Assembly (NCBI GenBank): GCA_949825065.1
Contig: OX463864.1
Coordinates: forward strand, 17,435,327 to 17,499,326
DNA: 64,000 nucleotides
Source: Odontocerum albicorne
Taxonomy: Eukaryota > Arthropoda > Insecta > Trichoptera > Odontoceridae
Direction: 5' to 3'
In this document: one piece after another, positions 43,080-54,284 of the stretch
How the letters are laid out: every line of letters begins with the position of its first letter
How positions within the stretch are numbered: the stretch's first letter is position 1
Made by a program: the position numbers and the translations under genes
The notes under the pieces: model-generated
What the model saw: the letters and a program-made list of their open reading frames with translations, nothing else
Databases searched by the model: none
Told to the model about the DNA's origin: nothing

Positions 43080-44090
43080 TATGTACGAGTACAAGGACCG
43101 TGAACTGCTTAAAACTGTGATGGTTCCCAAGTTGCCGTATCTCACACAGAGTCACAATATACATTATAACACAACTGATCATCCAAAAAAAATTAAATGG
43201 CAAACAGGGCAGAGAAAGACGTCGCGACTCTTGACTTGGCTTAAGCAGGAGTGGTTTGGGTGCATTCCACTAAATTGTTCTGGGCTGCAGTGACCAAGAT
43301 AATAAATCCCATGATGGTAGGCTCAACTCCGATAGGATACGTTACCTCGAAAAGAAAAAAAAAAGCTACGCAAACTGCGGAATAAAACATAATTTACGTA
43401 GATGCCGAATATCCTTTTTTTTTCGAATCCTCAGAAATAAAATTAGGATTAAGTAATGTAATTCCTTGAAAATTTTGCCTTTTGTTCATAAAATTTTGTC
43501 ATATGGCAACCCTAATGAAATTGGATAATGTTACTTACAGGTTTTTTTTTCTCCACCATCGTTGCGATCGTCGTGGGCGAGGTTTTACGTTGTTTTTTAA
43601 AGGGTTTTAATTTTTACCAGATGCCCACTTCTTTTTGTTTTACGAAATTTAAAATGTTTTAGTTTACGACCTACGTTTCTTTTACTGCCGGAAACCGCAA
43701 GCGAAATTTGCTGAAAAAAAATGTTTTATGCCGGTTGTGTTTTGTTGTCGTTTTACGAATGTCGCGATTATGAGATTATTTTATGTTTACACCGTGTTAA
43801 TTTCTTTTACATCACGTTTGTCTGTTGAATATATGGGGTTTTTTATATTTATATCTTAAATAAATCTATGAATTTTGTTACTTTTAAGACATTTAAATAT
43901 TTTCTTGATATCCTACGTTATTTATCATATATTAAAGAATATTTTGTAATGTTTATTTTACGGGAATATGCTTCAAGTAACTAGGTAAGTTCTATGTCTG
44001 AATTTATAGTCAGACCTTAACACTAAATACTAATTATTAGCATTTTATTGCTGAATAAATTAGTATTGAAAGTTAAATTTAATATTTAAT
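43080..44090. other. Unassigned stretch
   Basis: No gene recognised. The frame 42994-43293 runs out of the tandem array and has no domain. TACGAGTA occurs at 43084, directly at the array's right edge. Confidence 0.25.
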
Positions 44091-44103
44091 TAGTTGTGAG
44101 CTG

Positions 44104-44500
44104 CAGGGCCGCGCGGTAACGCACTTGTGAGGTGCATGGCCGCACGGTAACGCAGTGGACTTCCGTGTGGAAGGTCGTCGGTTCGAACCCCGCGCTGTGC
44201 TACTCTCCTCGGATGACACCGGTATTTTTTCCGCCTAATATTCGATGGTATAAGGATACCTACGGTTTCGATCATATATATTCTTAAAAAAATAATAATA
44301 CGTGCCGATGTGCTCCGATCGTCTCACTGCAAGTGTGCCATCGGATCCAGTATAGCGACGTGGTCGGTGAGTTTGCTGGTGTGCAACGGCTCACTCATTT
44401 TATAAAAAAAACTCCACGGTGCAACCTATGTTAGCTTTCCAATTGAATTGACATTGGAATAGCGAGTGGATCCTCGACTACGAAGCCTAGACAGAGACAA
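44104..44500 (+). mobile_element. SINE-B copy with partly duplicated head
   Basis: The head phrase is present twice in succession (gggccgcgcggtaacgcact at 44106 and tggccgcacggtaacgcagt at 44138). Then come ggttcgaaccccgcgctgtg, the cctacggtttcgatcatat block, and the tail ttgacattggaatagcgag + ggatcctcgactacgaa. The clear A- and B-box forms here are the best evidence that SINE-B is tRNA-derived. Confidence 0.85.
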
Positions 44501-44676
44501 TACCTATATAACAACTATGTTCCAAGTGTTAATCCCGTAGACATTGTTTTTTTTTGTGTTTTATATTTTAATTTACATAGTCCGCTTCATATCTCACAGC
44601 TTCAATTTTTTTTACTGCAATTTTTTTGCACTGAATTTTTGGACCATTGATATTTTAACTGAAGTTTTTACTAATA

Positions 44677-45152
44677 CACTATCTGTCCAATGCGAAAGGT
44701 GACTGGCGGGAAATGAAACACAATACATTGTTTTTTCTTAGTTTACATTACCTTTTATTTGAAATACACTCCTTGTGCGTCAATACAATACTAGAAGCGA
44801 TTGTAAAATTTTCTGAAGCTCTCCTGAAACTTGTTCTTCGGAATTGTCTCCATAATCGCGGTCGAAGCCTTCTGGATGTCTGAAATGCTTGTCAAAAGTT
44901 TCTTCGGCACTTTTACCCAATTTAAAATAAAATTTAATGTTGGCATGTTGCTCCATTGTTCCTTTTCCGACCGAGACTCGTTAGGTACTCAATTGTTACG
45001 TCATTACGAATGAACTAGCGATGCCGGCGTTTTGAAACTTTTACGGAAGATAGTCGAAATGTGTAATTATTTAGCTCATGTATTCATCCACAGGTGGCGC
45101 TACTGGTTACGCGAAAATAAAATTAGTGACCTTTCCCATTGGACATACTGTG
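44677..45152 (-). mobile_element. Internally deleted mariner-like element, 476 bp
   Basis: The ends CACTATCTGTCCAATGCG... and, reversed, CACAGTATGTCCAATGGG... match at about 20 of 24 positions. TA flanks lie at 44675-44676 and 45153-45154. Inside, the minus strand starts MEQHANIKFYFKLGKSAEET at 44956 (a mariner N-terminus). It then joins, in another frame, to a C-terminal end: SDIQKASTAIMETIPKNKFQ, RKFYNRF, a stop, then CIDAQGVYF. About 270 central codons are gone. Its TIR differs from the other three mariner lineages here. Confidence 0.82.
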
Positions 45153-45284
45153 TATGTCAACATTTTTAAGTATATAAATTAACTTGTCTTGCGCTCTAAT
45201 GTTTATCATTATCTGTAAAATTTATGTTGTGCCATGAATCAAATAAATATTTAAGTAAACAGCGTTGTTTCATGTTATGGATTT

Positions 45285-45652
45285 TGTCTTTTTTATGCTC
45301 CTTTTATAAGAAGCTATGTTAGCTGTATTAACATACTTTGTAAATTATGTTTTTTATACTCCTTTTATAAGATGCTATGTTAGCTGTATTAAAATACCTT
45401 GTAAATTATGTTTTTTATACTCCTTTTCTAAGAAGCTATGTTAGCTGTATTAACATACTTTGTAAATTATGTTTTTTATACTCCTTTTATAAGAAGCTAC
45501 GTTAGCTGTATTAACATACTTTGTAAATTACATTTTTTATACTCCTTTTATAAGAAGCTATGTTAGCTGTATTAACATACTTTGTAAATTATGTTTTTTA
45601 TACTCCTTTTATAAGAAGCTATGTTAGCTGTATTAACATACTTTGTAAATTA
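45285..45652. repeat. 61-bp tandem repeat, 6 units
   Basis: The unit is ctccttttataagaagctat + gttagctgtattaacatact + ttgtaaattatgttttttata. Units differ by one to three bases, for example gatgc in unit 2 and ttttctaag in unit 3. The first unit starts with a variant, ttttttatgctcc. Confidence 0.95.
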
Positions 45653-45659
45653 TCCACAA

Positions 45660-47065
45660 GCTGACAATTCTCTAACATTGCTCTCCTCTAGTACCTCCTT
45701 CAATATTTCATATCATCTACTAGTCACCCTTTAACTGAGACAGCAACTGGTAACAATACAATACAGTTTCTCTCAATCCGGCTTAATAACGCTGTATAAA
45801 TTACCCCAGAATTTGTGTTTCATTAATCTCTGCTAGTTCTGTTTTGACAGTTGTCTCGGAGCGCACGTGTGTCATATGTCTGCTATGTTTATTTGCGTTC
45901 GTTTTGTTTTGTAGACATTAGACAGCTCTTCTTGTTCAGATGTTCTCAATATTTTTTTAGTATTTGATTCACCCCTTTAATTTTGAACTTTGCAAGTCGA
46001 TAACTGTATTGTGTTCGTTTTCAAACTTAATACATTACTTATATGTAACGCTGCTTGCATTATTGGGTTTAATGTTTGATTCCTGATTTTTACAAAAAAA
46101 ATGTTTTATACAGTGTTTTTATCTGTTGGGGTTATAGGCATTTGACAATTTACTTCAACTAACTAGAAAAGGCATATATGTTAAAAACTAGAATACTGTT
46201 TTGGAATTCCTTAAAACGATTAAGTGAAGTAATTCAATAATAATAAAATTACAATTTATTGAGTGTAAGGGTAGGAAGGTAGTGGCTGCGGTCATAAGAT
46301 GTTCGAACACTTAATGACAGTCCTTTTTAAGCGACAATATCAGCAACGACAAAAGCTCTGTCACAATACTTCGCCCTATTGTAACGGTTCGGAACAATAC
46401 ATTTTTTTATATTGTATGTAGATGAAATCGACCTTAAAGTATAACTGTTCTCCGAAGGGAATCTTTAAGATACAGATTCGAAAAATACAATGGAGACACC
46501 CATTAAGGGACTTGATTACACGTTTGAGGAGACAGTTTGGTAAGGGAAGGGCAAATTTGACTGTTTATGAACAGTCACTACTGATAAATGTTCGAAGCTG
46601 AACGGGACTGGAATTCAGTAGTCGTTCCAGTTGGTGATGAATCTGGACCGATTCTGACAAGTAGTGGATTCTGCCAATGGTTTCAGACTAGGACAATAAC
46701 AGAATATGGGGCACGACACAAGAAAAAAATACTCTTATTTAGAAGTAAGTTGTATTTTACAAGCGCAGTTAGCAATTTATACAAAAAATATATATACGAG
46801 TATATATTTCGTGCCCCGAGAAACTCATGTTTCACGTTCGAGAAACTCTGCCCGAGATGACAAATCGTCCGTCTTAAACCATGGAGTTCATGCAACTAAT
46901 TGAGATATCTATGACCACACCCAAGATAAATTTATCATGGGTCTGCTTAAAATTCTCTAACGAGATGTTTCCTTTGGAATTTAAAAATATATTTAAACTT
47001 CCTCTTCGTTTCACTGATATGAATTGCCAACCGAACAGTTTGTTTATCAAATATGTAAATAATTA
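45660..47065. other. Unassigned stretch
   Basis: No gene recognised. Open frames such as 46588-46860 have no domain. TACGAGTA occurs at 46795 inside an extended palindrome, TATATACGAGTATATA. Confidence 0.25.
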
Positions 47066-47070
47066 ATTAA

Positions 47071-48581
47071 CTCATTCGCGTCGGGTCGTTTTTTTGTCCA
47101 TCTTTATTGTGTAGCGGGGCCGAATTCACGAAATGATGCAAAAAAATATGTTTTAGAAAAAACGCCGTAACTTTTTAACCAATCGTTATATTTCAAAATA
47201 ACTTGAAGTCAGGTGTTAGAATACTTCGCTCTACAATATATTTTATTTTTAAACTTTACAGTGGTTCTCAAACTTTTTAAATATTTAAAAATAAATATAT
47301 TCAAAAAAATATATGTACCTTTAGTATTTTAGCAAAATTAAAATATTATCTAATTTCAGTGATATTATGCCATACTTTTTTAGAAAATTTGAAAATATTG
47401 ATCTGCGGTTCTCAATTATATATAATTTATTTAAACTAAGTCGTTTTAGAAAAATGTTTTAGAAAAAACGCCGTAACTTTTTAACCAATCGTTATATTTC
47501 AAAATAACTTGAAGTCAGGTGTTAGAATACTTCGCTCTACAATATATTTTATTTTTAAACTTTACAGTGGTTCTCAAACTTTTTAAATATTTAAAAATAA
47601 ATATATTCAAAAAAATATATGTACCTTTAGTATTTTAGCAAAATTAAAATATTATCTAATTTCAGTGATATTATGCCATACTTTTTTAGAAAATTTGAAA
47701 ATATTGATCTGCGGTTCTCAATTATAAATAATTTATTTAAACTAAGTCGTTTTAGAAAAATGTTTTAGAAAAAACGCCGTAACTTTTTAACCAATCGTTA
47801 TATGTCAAAATAATTTGAAGTCAGGTGTTAGAATACTTCGCTCTACAATATATTTTATTTTTAAACTTTACAGTGGTTCTCAAACTTTTTAAATATTTAA
47901 AAATAAATATATTCAAAAAAATATATGTACCTTTAGTATTTTAGCAAAATTAAAATATTATCTAATTTCAGTGATATTATGCCATACTTTTTTAGAAAAT
48001 TTGAAAATATTGATCTGCGGTTCTCAATTATAAATAATTTATTTAAACTAAGTCGTTTTAGAAAAATGTTTTAGAAAAAACGCCGTAACTTTTTAACCAA
48101 TCGTTATATGTCAAAATAATTTGAAGTCAGGTGTTAGAATACTTCGCTCTACAATATTTTTTATTTTTAAACTTTACAGTGGTTCTCAAACTTTTTAAAT
48201 ATTTAAAAATAAATATATTCAAAAAAATATATGTACCTTTAGTATTTTAGCAAAATTAAAATATTATCTAATTTCAGTGATATTATGCCATACTTTTTTA
48301 GAAAATTTGAAAATATTGATCTGCGGTTCTCAATTATATATAATTTATTTAAACTAAGTCGTTTAAATGGAAAGACGTCTATATTTACATATAATTTATA
48401 ATTTTAATAATCTATTAAATGTTTGCCGTGACATCTGTTGGATGAAATTGAAATATTTATCGCGGTAGACCGATTTTTTTACGGCCAAAGTGTCACATGG
48501 CAGAAGACGCACGGGTGCGTAACCCGCGACCACGTATGGAGACTCTGAAGACTCACCCATGCGTAACCCGACGCGAATGAG
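47071..48581. mobile_element. piggyBac-like TTAA element carrying a satellite array
   Basis: Perfect 16-bp inverted ends CTCATTCGCGTCGGGT / ACCCGACGCGAATGAG are flanked by TTAA at 47067-47070 and 48582-48585. The element is 1511 bp and encodes no protein. About 80% of it is a four-unit 306-bp tandem array. The TTAA duplication places it with piggyBac-type transposition, although the terminal CTC differs from the usual CCC/CCY start. Confidence 0.85.
47150..48364. repeat. 306-bp satellite-like tandem repeat, 4 units
   Basis: The phrase tgttttagaaaaaacgccg recurs at about 47150, 47456, 47762 and 48068, exactly 306 bp apart. The units are more than 98% alike. Rare differences (tataa/taaat near unit ends, ttcaaaat/gtcaaaat) are shared by neighbouring units, the pattern left by unequal exchange. 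The last unit ends at gtcgttt before unique element sequence. Confidence 0.96.
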
Positions 48582-48616
48582 TTAAAATAAATTTCATAAC
48601 AAATTTACAGTGCGGT

Positions 48617-48822
48617 TGTATTTTATTACACTTTCGTTGTATATAGTACAACCTGGCGAGCTTATTGCTATGTGACAATCTCTTCCAACCAATCAGAAAG
48701 CTGTTAGAGCCCTTAAGTGAAACCAAACTGGTTAAAAATATTTGTGTTCCAGCGGGATTTGAACCCGCAACCTCCAGGCTGGAAAACGGACGTCTTACCA
48801 ACTAGGCAACGGCGGTAGTCGA
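48617..48822 (-). mobile_element. SINE-A copy, well preserved
   Basis: On the minus strand the head lies at 48820-48745. Its A-box is ttgcctagttggtaag, and its B-box ggttgcgggttcaaatcccg is an intact tRNA-type B-box. The anticodon position would read TCC (ttttccag loop). The body ends with the ttgtactatatacaacg signature at about 48640. It lies just 30 bp from the TTAA element end. Confidence 0.8.
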
Positions 48823-48839
48823 TTGTAAGTGGAAGTCGT

Positions 48840-49840
48840 AGTAGAGAAAGCCCAAGGAAATTGTATTTATATATCAAGTAAATGCGGATGTGATAGCACA
48901 ATTTTTTATAATAAATACGAGATTTTCTCAAATCCGCGGACACGCTCGCTTCCACACGCGGTCAAAACAAAACTACGCGTCTGATTCGACTGAAATTTTG
49001 ACAGTAGCTGTCAACGAGAATGTAAAAAATTGCTCTTGCGATAGTGGTGCCATCGGGCGGTAAGGCTAAATACTTATCGGACCGCCCTCGTATATCCATC
49101 CATCCCTTTACAGCTTTTGAAACTGAAATATTTTGCTTGTTTATTTTAATACGAAAAATAATTATAAACAAACGTTAATCTTTAACTTCAGTTTATTGTT
49201 TAGAGATCTTACATTTACATAATCGTATCAATTTTTTTTTCGCTTCAACAATACATAAATCTACCCTTAACATATAAACCCTTAAGAACTGACAACGAAA
49301 GGTTGGAATGTTCTTGGCTTGTTTAATACTTTTTCGCATTTACTTACTTTTTTATTGGAAAAAAAATCTCAAGGACATTGAATACTCGAAATACTCGAAA
49401 AAATATTTATGCATTCGAGAACAAAACACAAATAAGTAAGAAAAAAAGAGAGAATTCAGAAATAATGGACGGCACTTGAGCTAGACGAAATTGATTTCAT
49501 TATATCTTTTCTCATTTCTCTTTCTCTCTATGCCCTTTTATGTTCATCTCCAAACACGCGAATTTATTTTTTCCAATATCTAAGATTCCAAGTCGAGTGA
49601 GTAATGAAATATCTCTGCAATAATTATTATTACGAAACCAATTTTTTTCTCTCTCATGTACCCATGTAAAAAAATCGCCTGTTATCACATTAAACCCTGG
49701 TTTAAATTGAGTAAATGTATTTTTTTATCTTTTACAAATGTATCATTGTTAAATAATCAGAGTTAATCCAAGCACTTTGTACTTACTCGTGACGTTAGTA
49801 CATACTAAATGAAAACATGTTTTTTGAAATGTTTTGGTGA
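48840..49840. other. Unassigned stretch
   Basis: No gene recognised over about 1 kb. Confidence 0.25.
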
Positions 49841-49844
49841 ATAA

Positions 49845-50300
49845 TGAAAGACTGGAGGAATTTTTCAAGATATATGTTTTAGAGAGAGGATAATATAGAG
49901 ATATTTAAAAGCGTATTGCAGCAAGGGACAACGTGAACGGTCCACTTAGATCTGTATTTTTCAATAAAACAATTGCGAAATCTTCAAAAATTAATACGCA
50001 GTAATATTCTAGTGTTGATCTTAATGTGTGAGGTGAACCCTGAACCCTGGACAGGAAGAGTTCACGGAGCAGTACAAATGCGTGCTTTATATAGGTATAA
50101 TGCGCGTTTTTTTATGTATATGGTACAGTACGACCTGGCGGGTTTGTTGCCATGTTTAATCTCTTCCAACCAATCAGAAAGATGGTAAAAACGCCTTTGT
50201 TGAGAGCAATAGAAGAAGCTAAGGATTTGTTTTGAGATATGAAAGTCTAGCGCTCTGTCCTCTTTGCCTACCCCGACAAGGAAATCGCATGATGGTATAT
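49845..50300 (+). mobile_element. LINE-1 3' part with a SINE-A fragment inserted
   Basis: The left part has gaaagactggaggaattttt, a gcaagggacaacgtgaacggtc block and ggagcagtacaaatgcgtgc. After the minus-strand SINE-A body (50115-50195: tacgacctggcgggtttgttgcc) the 3' end follows, with agcgctctgtcctctttgcc + taccccgacaagg + gcatgatggta. Confidence 0.65.
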
Positions 50301-50304
50301 ACAT

Positions 50305-50920
50305 GTATGTACAAAGTAATTTGTTGTTAAATATTCTAGTAAAGTGTGTTTAAGTTAGTCTCGTCTTAAAGAGTTCAATATTTATTTATGTGTAATATTT
50401 GTTTTTATTCATGTGTTTATCTCCAACCTACAGTTAATTGAAATTATGTAATTCGTATAAACGACTGATAAGAAATTACATTTAATGGTTCTTTTTAATG
50501 ATATCAATTTTTTTAAGACAACCGGGTTATTTGGGGTACAGACACCGTTTTGTTCTTAAGAGGGTGGCGTTTTCACGCACATCCCTCTTTTTTCACCTTT
50601 GTGATCTTCATGTTTCTGTGATGTTTTTCTCCCCCATTCTTCTTCTTTGTGGTCCTATAATTCATTTTTATTCTGTCCCATTACTTCAGCATCTTCACGA
50701 TCTGTGATTAACATTTTTACTTCTTGTATTGTGTCCTTGTAAAAGAAGTAATATATTTTCGAAGATGTAACAGAACATAGGTCTGGTTATGTCATCTGGA
50801 TGTTACGGTGTGAACAACTGAACTAACTTCAATGATTACAAAACGTTAGTTTTAGATACATTTTAAACTATAAAAAATATTTACACATCACTTTATATTA
50901 GAAAATATATTAATTGGTTA
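50305..50920. other. Unassigned stretch
   Basis: No gene recognised. Confidence 0.25.
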
Positions 50921-50924
50921 GATA

Positions 50925-51440
50925 AATTAAATGACGGGAGTTCTATGTGATCCGAAAATGCGGATAAAGTTAAAAGGAAAAGTATACCAAACGATTGTCA
51001 GACCCGCACTCCTCTATGGCTCCGAATGCTGGATGATGTATAACTCTTACTCTAGACAACTAGAAACTGCTGAAATGCGCATGGTAAGATGGTCAGCTGG
51101 TGTGTCCCTAAGAGACAAAATAAAAAGCTCACGCATTCGTGGAAACCTAGATGTTACAGACATCAACAGCAAGATGGAGGAGAGGGGATTGAGATGGTAA
51201 TGGGCACGTTGGACGCAGAGCACCCGATCACATTGTGAACCAGGCAATCTCCATGGATCTTTCTCGAATAACAACGAGAGGAAGACCAAATAATTCATGG
51301 GTGGTGCAAAAAGATAACCTGATGCAGAGGCACGGCCTGGGGGACGTAGTCCGGGACAGAAGATCATACAACCTGAGGACGAGGAGAGCTGACCCCAACA
51401 GTTTTCGCAGACAATGAGTTGGGATGGAGCCAGGGAGAAG
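50925..51440 (+). mobile_element. RTE-like LINE C-terminal fragment
   Basis: Frame 50931-51200 reads LCDPKMRIKLKGKVYQTIVR, PALLYGSECWMMY, and LETAEMRMVRWSAGVSLRDK in blocks. After a one-base shift at about 51200 it continues as GHVGRRAPDH and the C-terminal tail RGRPNNSWVVQKDNLMQR to a stop near 51417. It is the same general lineage as 22040-22735 but not a close copy. It ends in a gaagaagata-like tail. Confidence 0.8.
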
Positions 51441-51444
51441 AAGA

Positions 51445-51940
51445 TAAATTGAATGCTGACAGGTTTATGTATTATTACTTTTATACACCATAACTGTCTC
51501 GCTATCCCTCAATATCTGACCGAACATATTCTCCGATCTTGTATTTGCTCTACATTTAAATAGAGATTGCCTTTTGGCGTTTATCATACATTTTATCCAA
51601 TTCATCAATTTATTCTGGATCCAGTTATCGGCTGCCGTAAGACTTGCTCTTACCCTCGTTGGCTTGCTTCAAACAGTGACTTAATAAATATTTTATTTCT
51701 ATTCAATGTTGAAATGTGGTTCTCTATAGTTCCTATTATGTTTTCGTTTCCTGTCTTCCTTCTTTTTTGCCCGTCTAAGGTGATGTTTTAAAATATTTTG
51801 TTTTTACTATTCTTTTATTTGAATTTTTAATTAAATATGTTGTCCTTATTTTTCTTATTAAAAATTATCTTGTAACATTTTACACAGCAATTAACACGAA
51901 TCTACGTAACTCTTTTCTGGTCAATTGGAAGAGTTTGCAT
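51445..51940. other. Unassigned stretch
   Basis: No gene recognised. Confidence 0.25.
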
Positions 51941-51944
51941 TATG

Positions 51945-52145
51945 GTGACATACCTTCAGGTGATGTTGTTCGATATTCCGCTTAACTCTTCCATCATCTA
52001 GAAAAATACTACCTAAATATCAGTATTCCTCAACTAGCTCCAATCTTTCATTGTCCACCCATATGTTGCATTCACTTTCCTTTCACGCTTTTCTATCACC
52101 ATGACTTTGGATTTCGCAAAATTAGTTCTTAGATCTTTCCTTTCA
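51945..52145 (-). pseudogene. LINE-1 reverse transcriptase remnant (downstream of YADD)
   Basis: The minus strand reads TNFAKSKVMVIEKRE near 52115-52070, the K-NV-KTKVMVIE block that follows YADD in this family. It continues with a degraded Y-YLGS-ED-R block ending gatggaagagttaagc at 51990. Several stops are present. Confidence 0.6.
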
Positions 52146-52207
52146 AGAATTCGAGGAATCATAATATGAAATATTATAATTTGTTTAATCAAACACTGTT
52201 TATTCAA

Positions 52208-52340
52208 TTTTGTTGCAATGGTTTAACCCTACCGGTTTCAAGGCTTTCATATCATCATCAGGGGAGCAAAAATTGTTTATGCTCCCCTGATGATGAGGGG
52301 AATGCCTTGAAATCGGTAGGGTTATACCGTTACAAAAAAG
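52208..52340. mobile_element. Palindromic element with hammerhead-like core
   Basis: About 60-bp arms (gcaatggtttaaccctaccgg... and ...cggtagggttataccgt) fold back around a 12-bp loop at 52268-52279. On each strand the arm reads CTGATGA, then a 15-nt segment, then GAAA, then a short stem-loop (cggtagggttataccg). This has the order of the conserved hammerhead ribozyme core. The required stem I pairing is not evident, so activity is unproven. Confidence 0.6.
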
Positions 52341-52424
52341 TTCAGTAAACCGCGTTTGATAAAACAAATTACTATGTCTTTAAACCTCCACAATATTAAT
52401 GCCTTAACTATAAATAATATGAAA

Positions 52425-52642
52425 TATCTTCTTCCTCTTGGTCTAGGTCGTATGACCTGTTTGTGACGGTGGGCTGTCCTGGGATGATGATGTCCAGCTG
52501 TCTTTCCACCTTTTTGGCGGCCTTCCTGGAAATCTCCTGCTGCTAGGGTTTTCAGTCTTAGCGATTTTTGTTTTTTGTCAGTCTTGAATCTTCCATGCGG
52601 TCCACATGATCCCTCCAGAAGCGATATGAAATATTTCTGATA
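52425..52642 (-). mobile_element. LINE-3-related C-terminal fragment, cut by assembly gap
   Basis: The minus strand reads FWRDHVDRM-like (from tccctccagaagcga), then KTLAAGDFQEGRQKGGKTAG and HHHPRTAHRHKQV. The same layout of a W-HV-R block followed by a GRP-KR-like tail appears in the LINE-3 copies. The upstream part is lost in the run of Ns. Confidence 0.5.
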
Positions 52643-52842
52643 NNNNNNNNNNNNNNNNNNNNNNNNNNNNNNNNNNNNNNNNNNNNNNNNNNNNNNNNNN
52701 NNNNNNNNNNNNNNNNNNNNNNNNNNNNNNNNNNNNNNNNNNNNNNNNNNNNNNNNNNNNNNNNNNNNNNNNNNNNNNNNNNNNNNNNNNNNNNNNNNNN
52801 NNNNNNNNNNNNNNNNNNNNNNNNNNNNNNNNNNNNNNNNNN
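52643..52842. other. Assembly gap (200 N)
   Basis: Exactly 200 Ns, a common placeholder length. The true size is unknown. The apparent open frame across it is meaningless. Confidence 0.98.
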
Positions 52843-53142
52843 TTGAATATATTTTTTTTGTGAAAATTTGTCTCGAAAAAAAAATACCTTTATTTTTACG
52901 CAAAGTCAGATATTTGCAGATATAGCGCATATTGAGTTTAATGATTTTCATTTGTGAATATTAGCTCAGTGGTCTAGTGGATGAAGGGACGTGTGGTAAT
53001 GGGATTTACAAATTACCTCGGTATTTTTCGTAACCGGTAGCTTGTTATCTAAGAATGCCTAAAAAAATGTTTTTTTTTTAATTTTAAAAACTAATATAAA
53101 AATTTAGGCTTTGACATGGTTATAAAAAATTAACCTTTTTTG

Positions 53143-53320
53143 GATCTCCGTGGTCTAGTTGGTAATACGCCAGCCTTCCAGACCGGAGGTTGCGGATTTG
53201 ATTCCCGTAGGGATCCAATTTTAAAATAAGTTCAGTCTGGTTTTCCCTTTAGGTTTCATAAATATTTTACAGATTGGTTGAAATGGATTGCCACATGGAA
53301 ATAATAATCCCAAGAGGTTT
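53143..53320 (+). mobile_element. SINE-A copy with a closed tRNA-like acceptor stem
   Basis: The head begins GGATCTC and ends GGGATCC, which pair along all 7 positions (one T-G). The A-box is tggtctagttggtaat. The anticodon loop cttccag would place TCC at 34-36 (Gly-type). The B-box is ggatttgattcccg, with a mutated C. The SINE body follows (ttcagtctggttttcc, ggttgaaatggattgcc), so it is a retroposon head and not an isolated tRNA gene. Confidence 0.8.
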
Positions 53321-53349
53321 ATCCCTTGTATAAAAAGAAAGTAATAGAC

Positions 53350-53500
53350 ATGTTTAGCTTGGGCACTGGTACACCTGCTAAACGTGATTTGTTTAATATT
53401 AATGGGTTCGAGCCCCGAGTAAGGACGCTCCTGAGGAGAGAGTTTGTTCTCTGAACGTCGCTTTATAAAAATTGGCCGTTGAATTGAATTTAGCTGAATG
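53350..53500 (+). mobile_element. SINE-C copy with tRNA-like head
   Basis: An A-box-like tttagcttgggcactgg and B-box gggttcgagccccgag precede aaggacgctcctgaggagag and ctctgaacgtcgctttat. The latter two are the reverse of the SINE-C start seen at 6145 and 19045. Here the true direction (head first) is clearest. Confidence 0.6.
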
Positions 53501-53559
53501 CTAGTGTGGGTGGATTGCCTTTATTAAATATATACATAGATATCTGCTTTGACATAATC

Positions 53560-53915
53560 ATTGAAAGGGACATTAAAATAAGGATAGCGACAGAGAACAA
53601 GGTAAATAGCGTGGAGTGTCAATGTATAAAAGATGACTGAATGAAGTCATCAGATTAAGATGTGGAGAGAGTAAGTGACGAAAGAATAACTAAGCGAGTG
53701 CATATACAACTCTGAAGTCCAATGAAAAATTGGCTTGAACAAGTGGACCAAATTTTAAAAGAAGGTAGAGCGAGTGGTATGCATGATTGAAGATTCTGTA
53801 TGACGAGATGTATGAATTTAAAAGAGGAAAAAGTTCTATGTTTGGATAGAAAAATTTGGAGATTTGTCTCTGCATAAACCGCAAGGGATGTGAGGTAATG
53901 ATATGTATTGTTTTT
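53560..53915 (+). mobile_element. LINE-1 3' part
   Basis: Contains gaaagggacattaaaataagg, agcgacagagaacaaggtaaatagcg, gaaagaataactaagcgagtgcat and the terminal cgcaagggatgtgaggtaatg. It has many small deletions. Confidence 0.65.
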
Positions 53916-53919
53916 TTGT

Positions 53920-54280
53920 TTAATAGAGAACTTAAAAAAAAAGTGGCATTATTTTGTTTCCTTTTTTATGTCATATTTGACATTTCGTGATACTTTCTAA
54001 ATCTAGATATCCTCAATTTGGACCTTCATCAAAATTTTCGTATGTTGACACTTCCAAATGGCAAAATATATTTAGGATAAACAATATAAAGAAATTCATA
54101 AAATGTTTTGGCCCAGTGACAGTTCCCTGTTATTTCTTGTCAAATATTTATTATATACGCATATAACTTAAGCGACAATATTCTTATAGTGTTTGTATTT
54201 AAAAAATATTAAATGTTGGTCCCAACATTATGATATTCATGAAAAACATGGACTGCGATCAAAAATAGTGCATTGCGGAG
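53920..54280. other. Unassigned stretch
   Basis: No gene recognised. Confidence 0.25.
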
Positions 54281-54284
54281 TCTT

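Noticed and set aside
40468..43563. Two stretches with GTAAGTAAC on the minus strand, resembling exon ends with splice donors
   Set aside because: There is no coding continuity upstream and no acceptor sites. The resemblance of the two is as easily a short repeat.
52322..52951. 209-codon minus-strand open frame
   Set aside because: Half of it is the 200-N assembly gap. Only the 52425-52642 LINE-like part has any content.
53143..53217. Possible tRNA-Gly(TCC) gene
   Set aside because: The acceptor stem pairs, but the anticodon stem has mismatches, the B-box is altered, and the SINE-A body follows directly.
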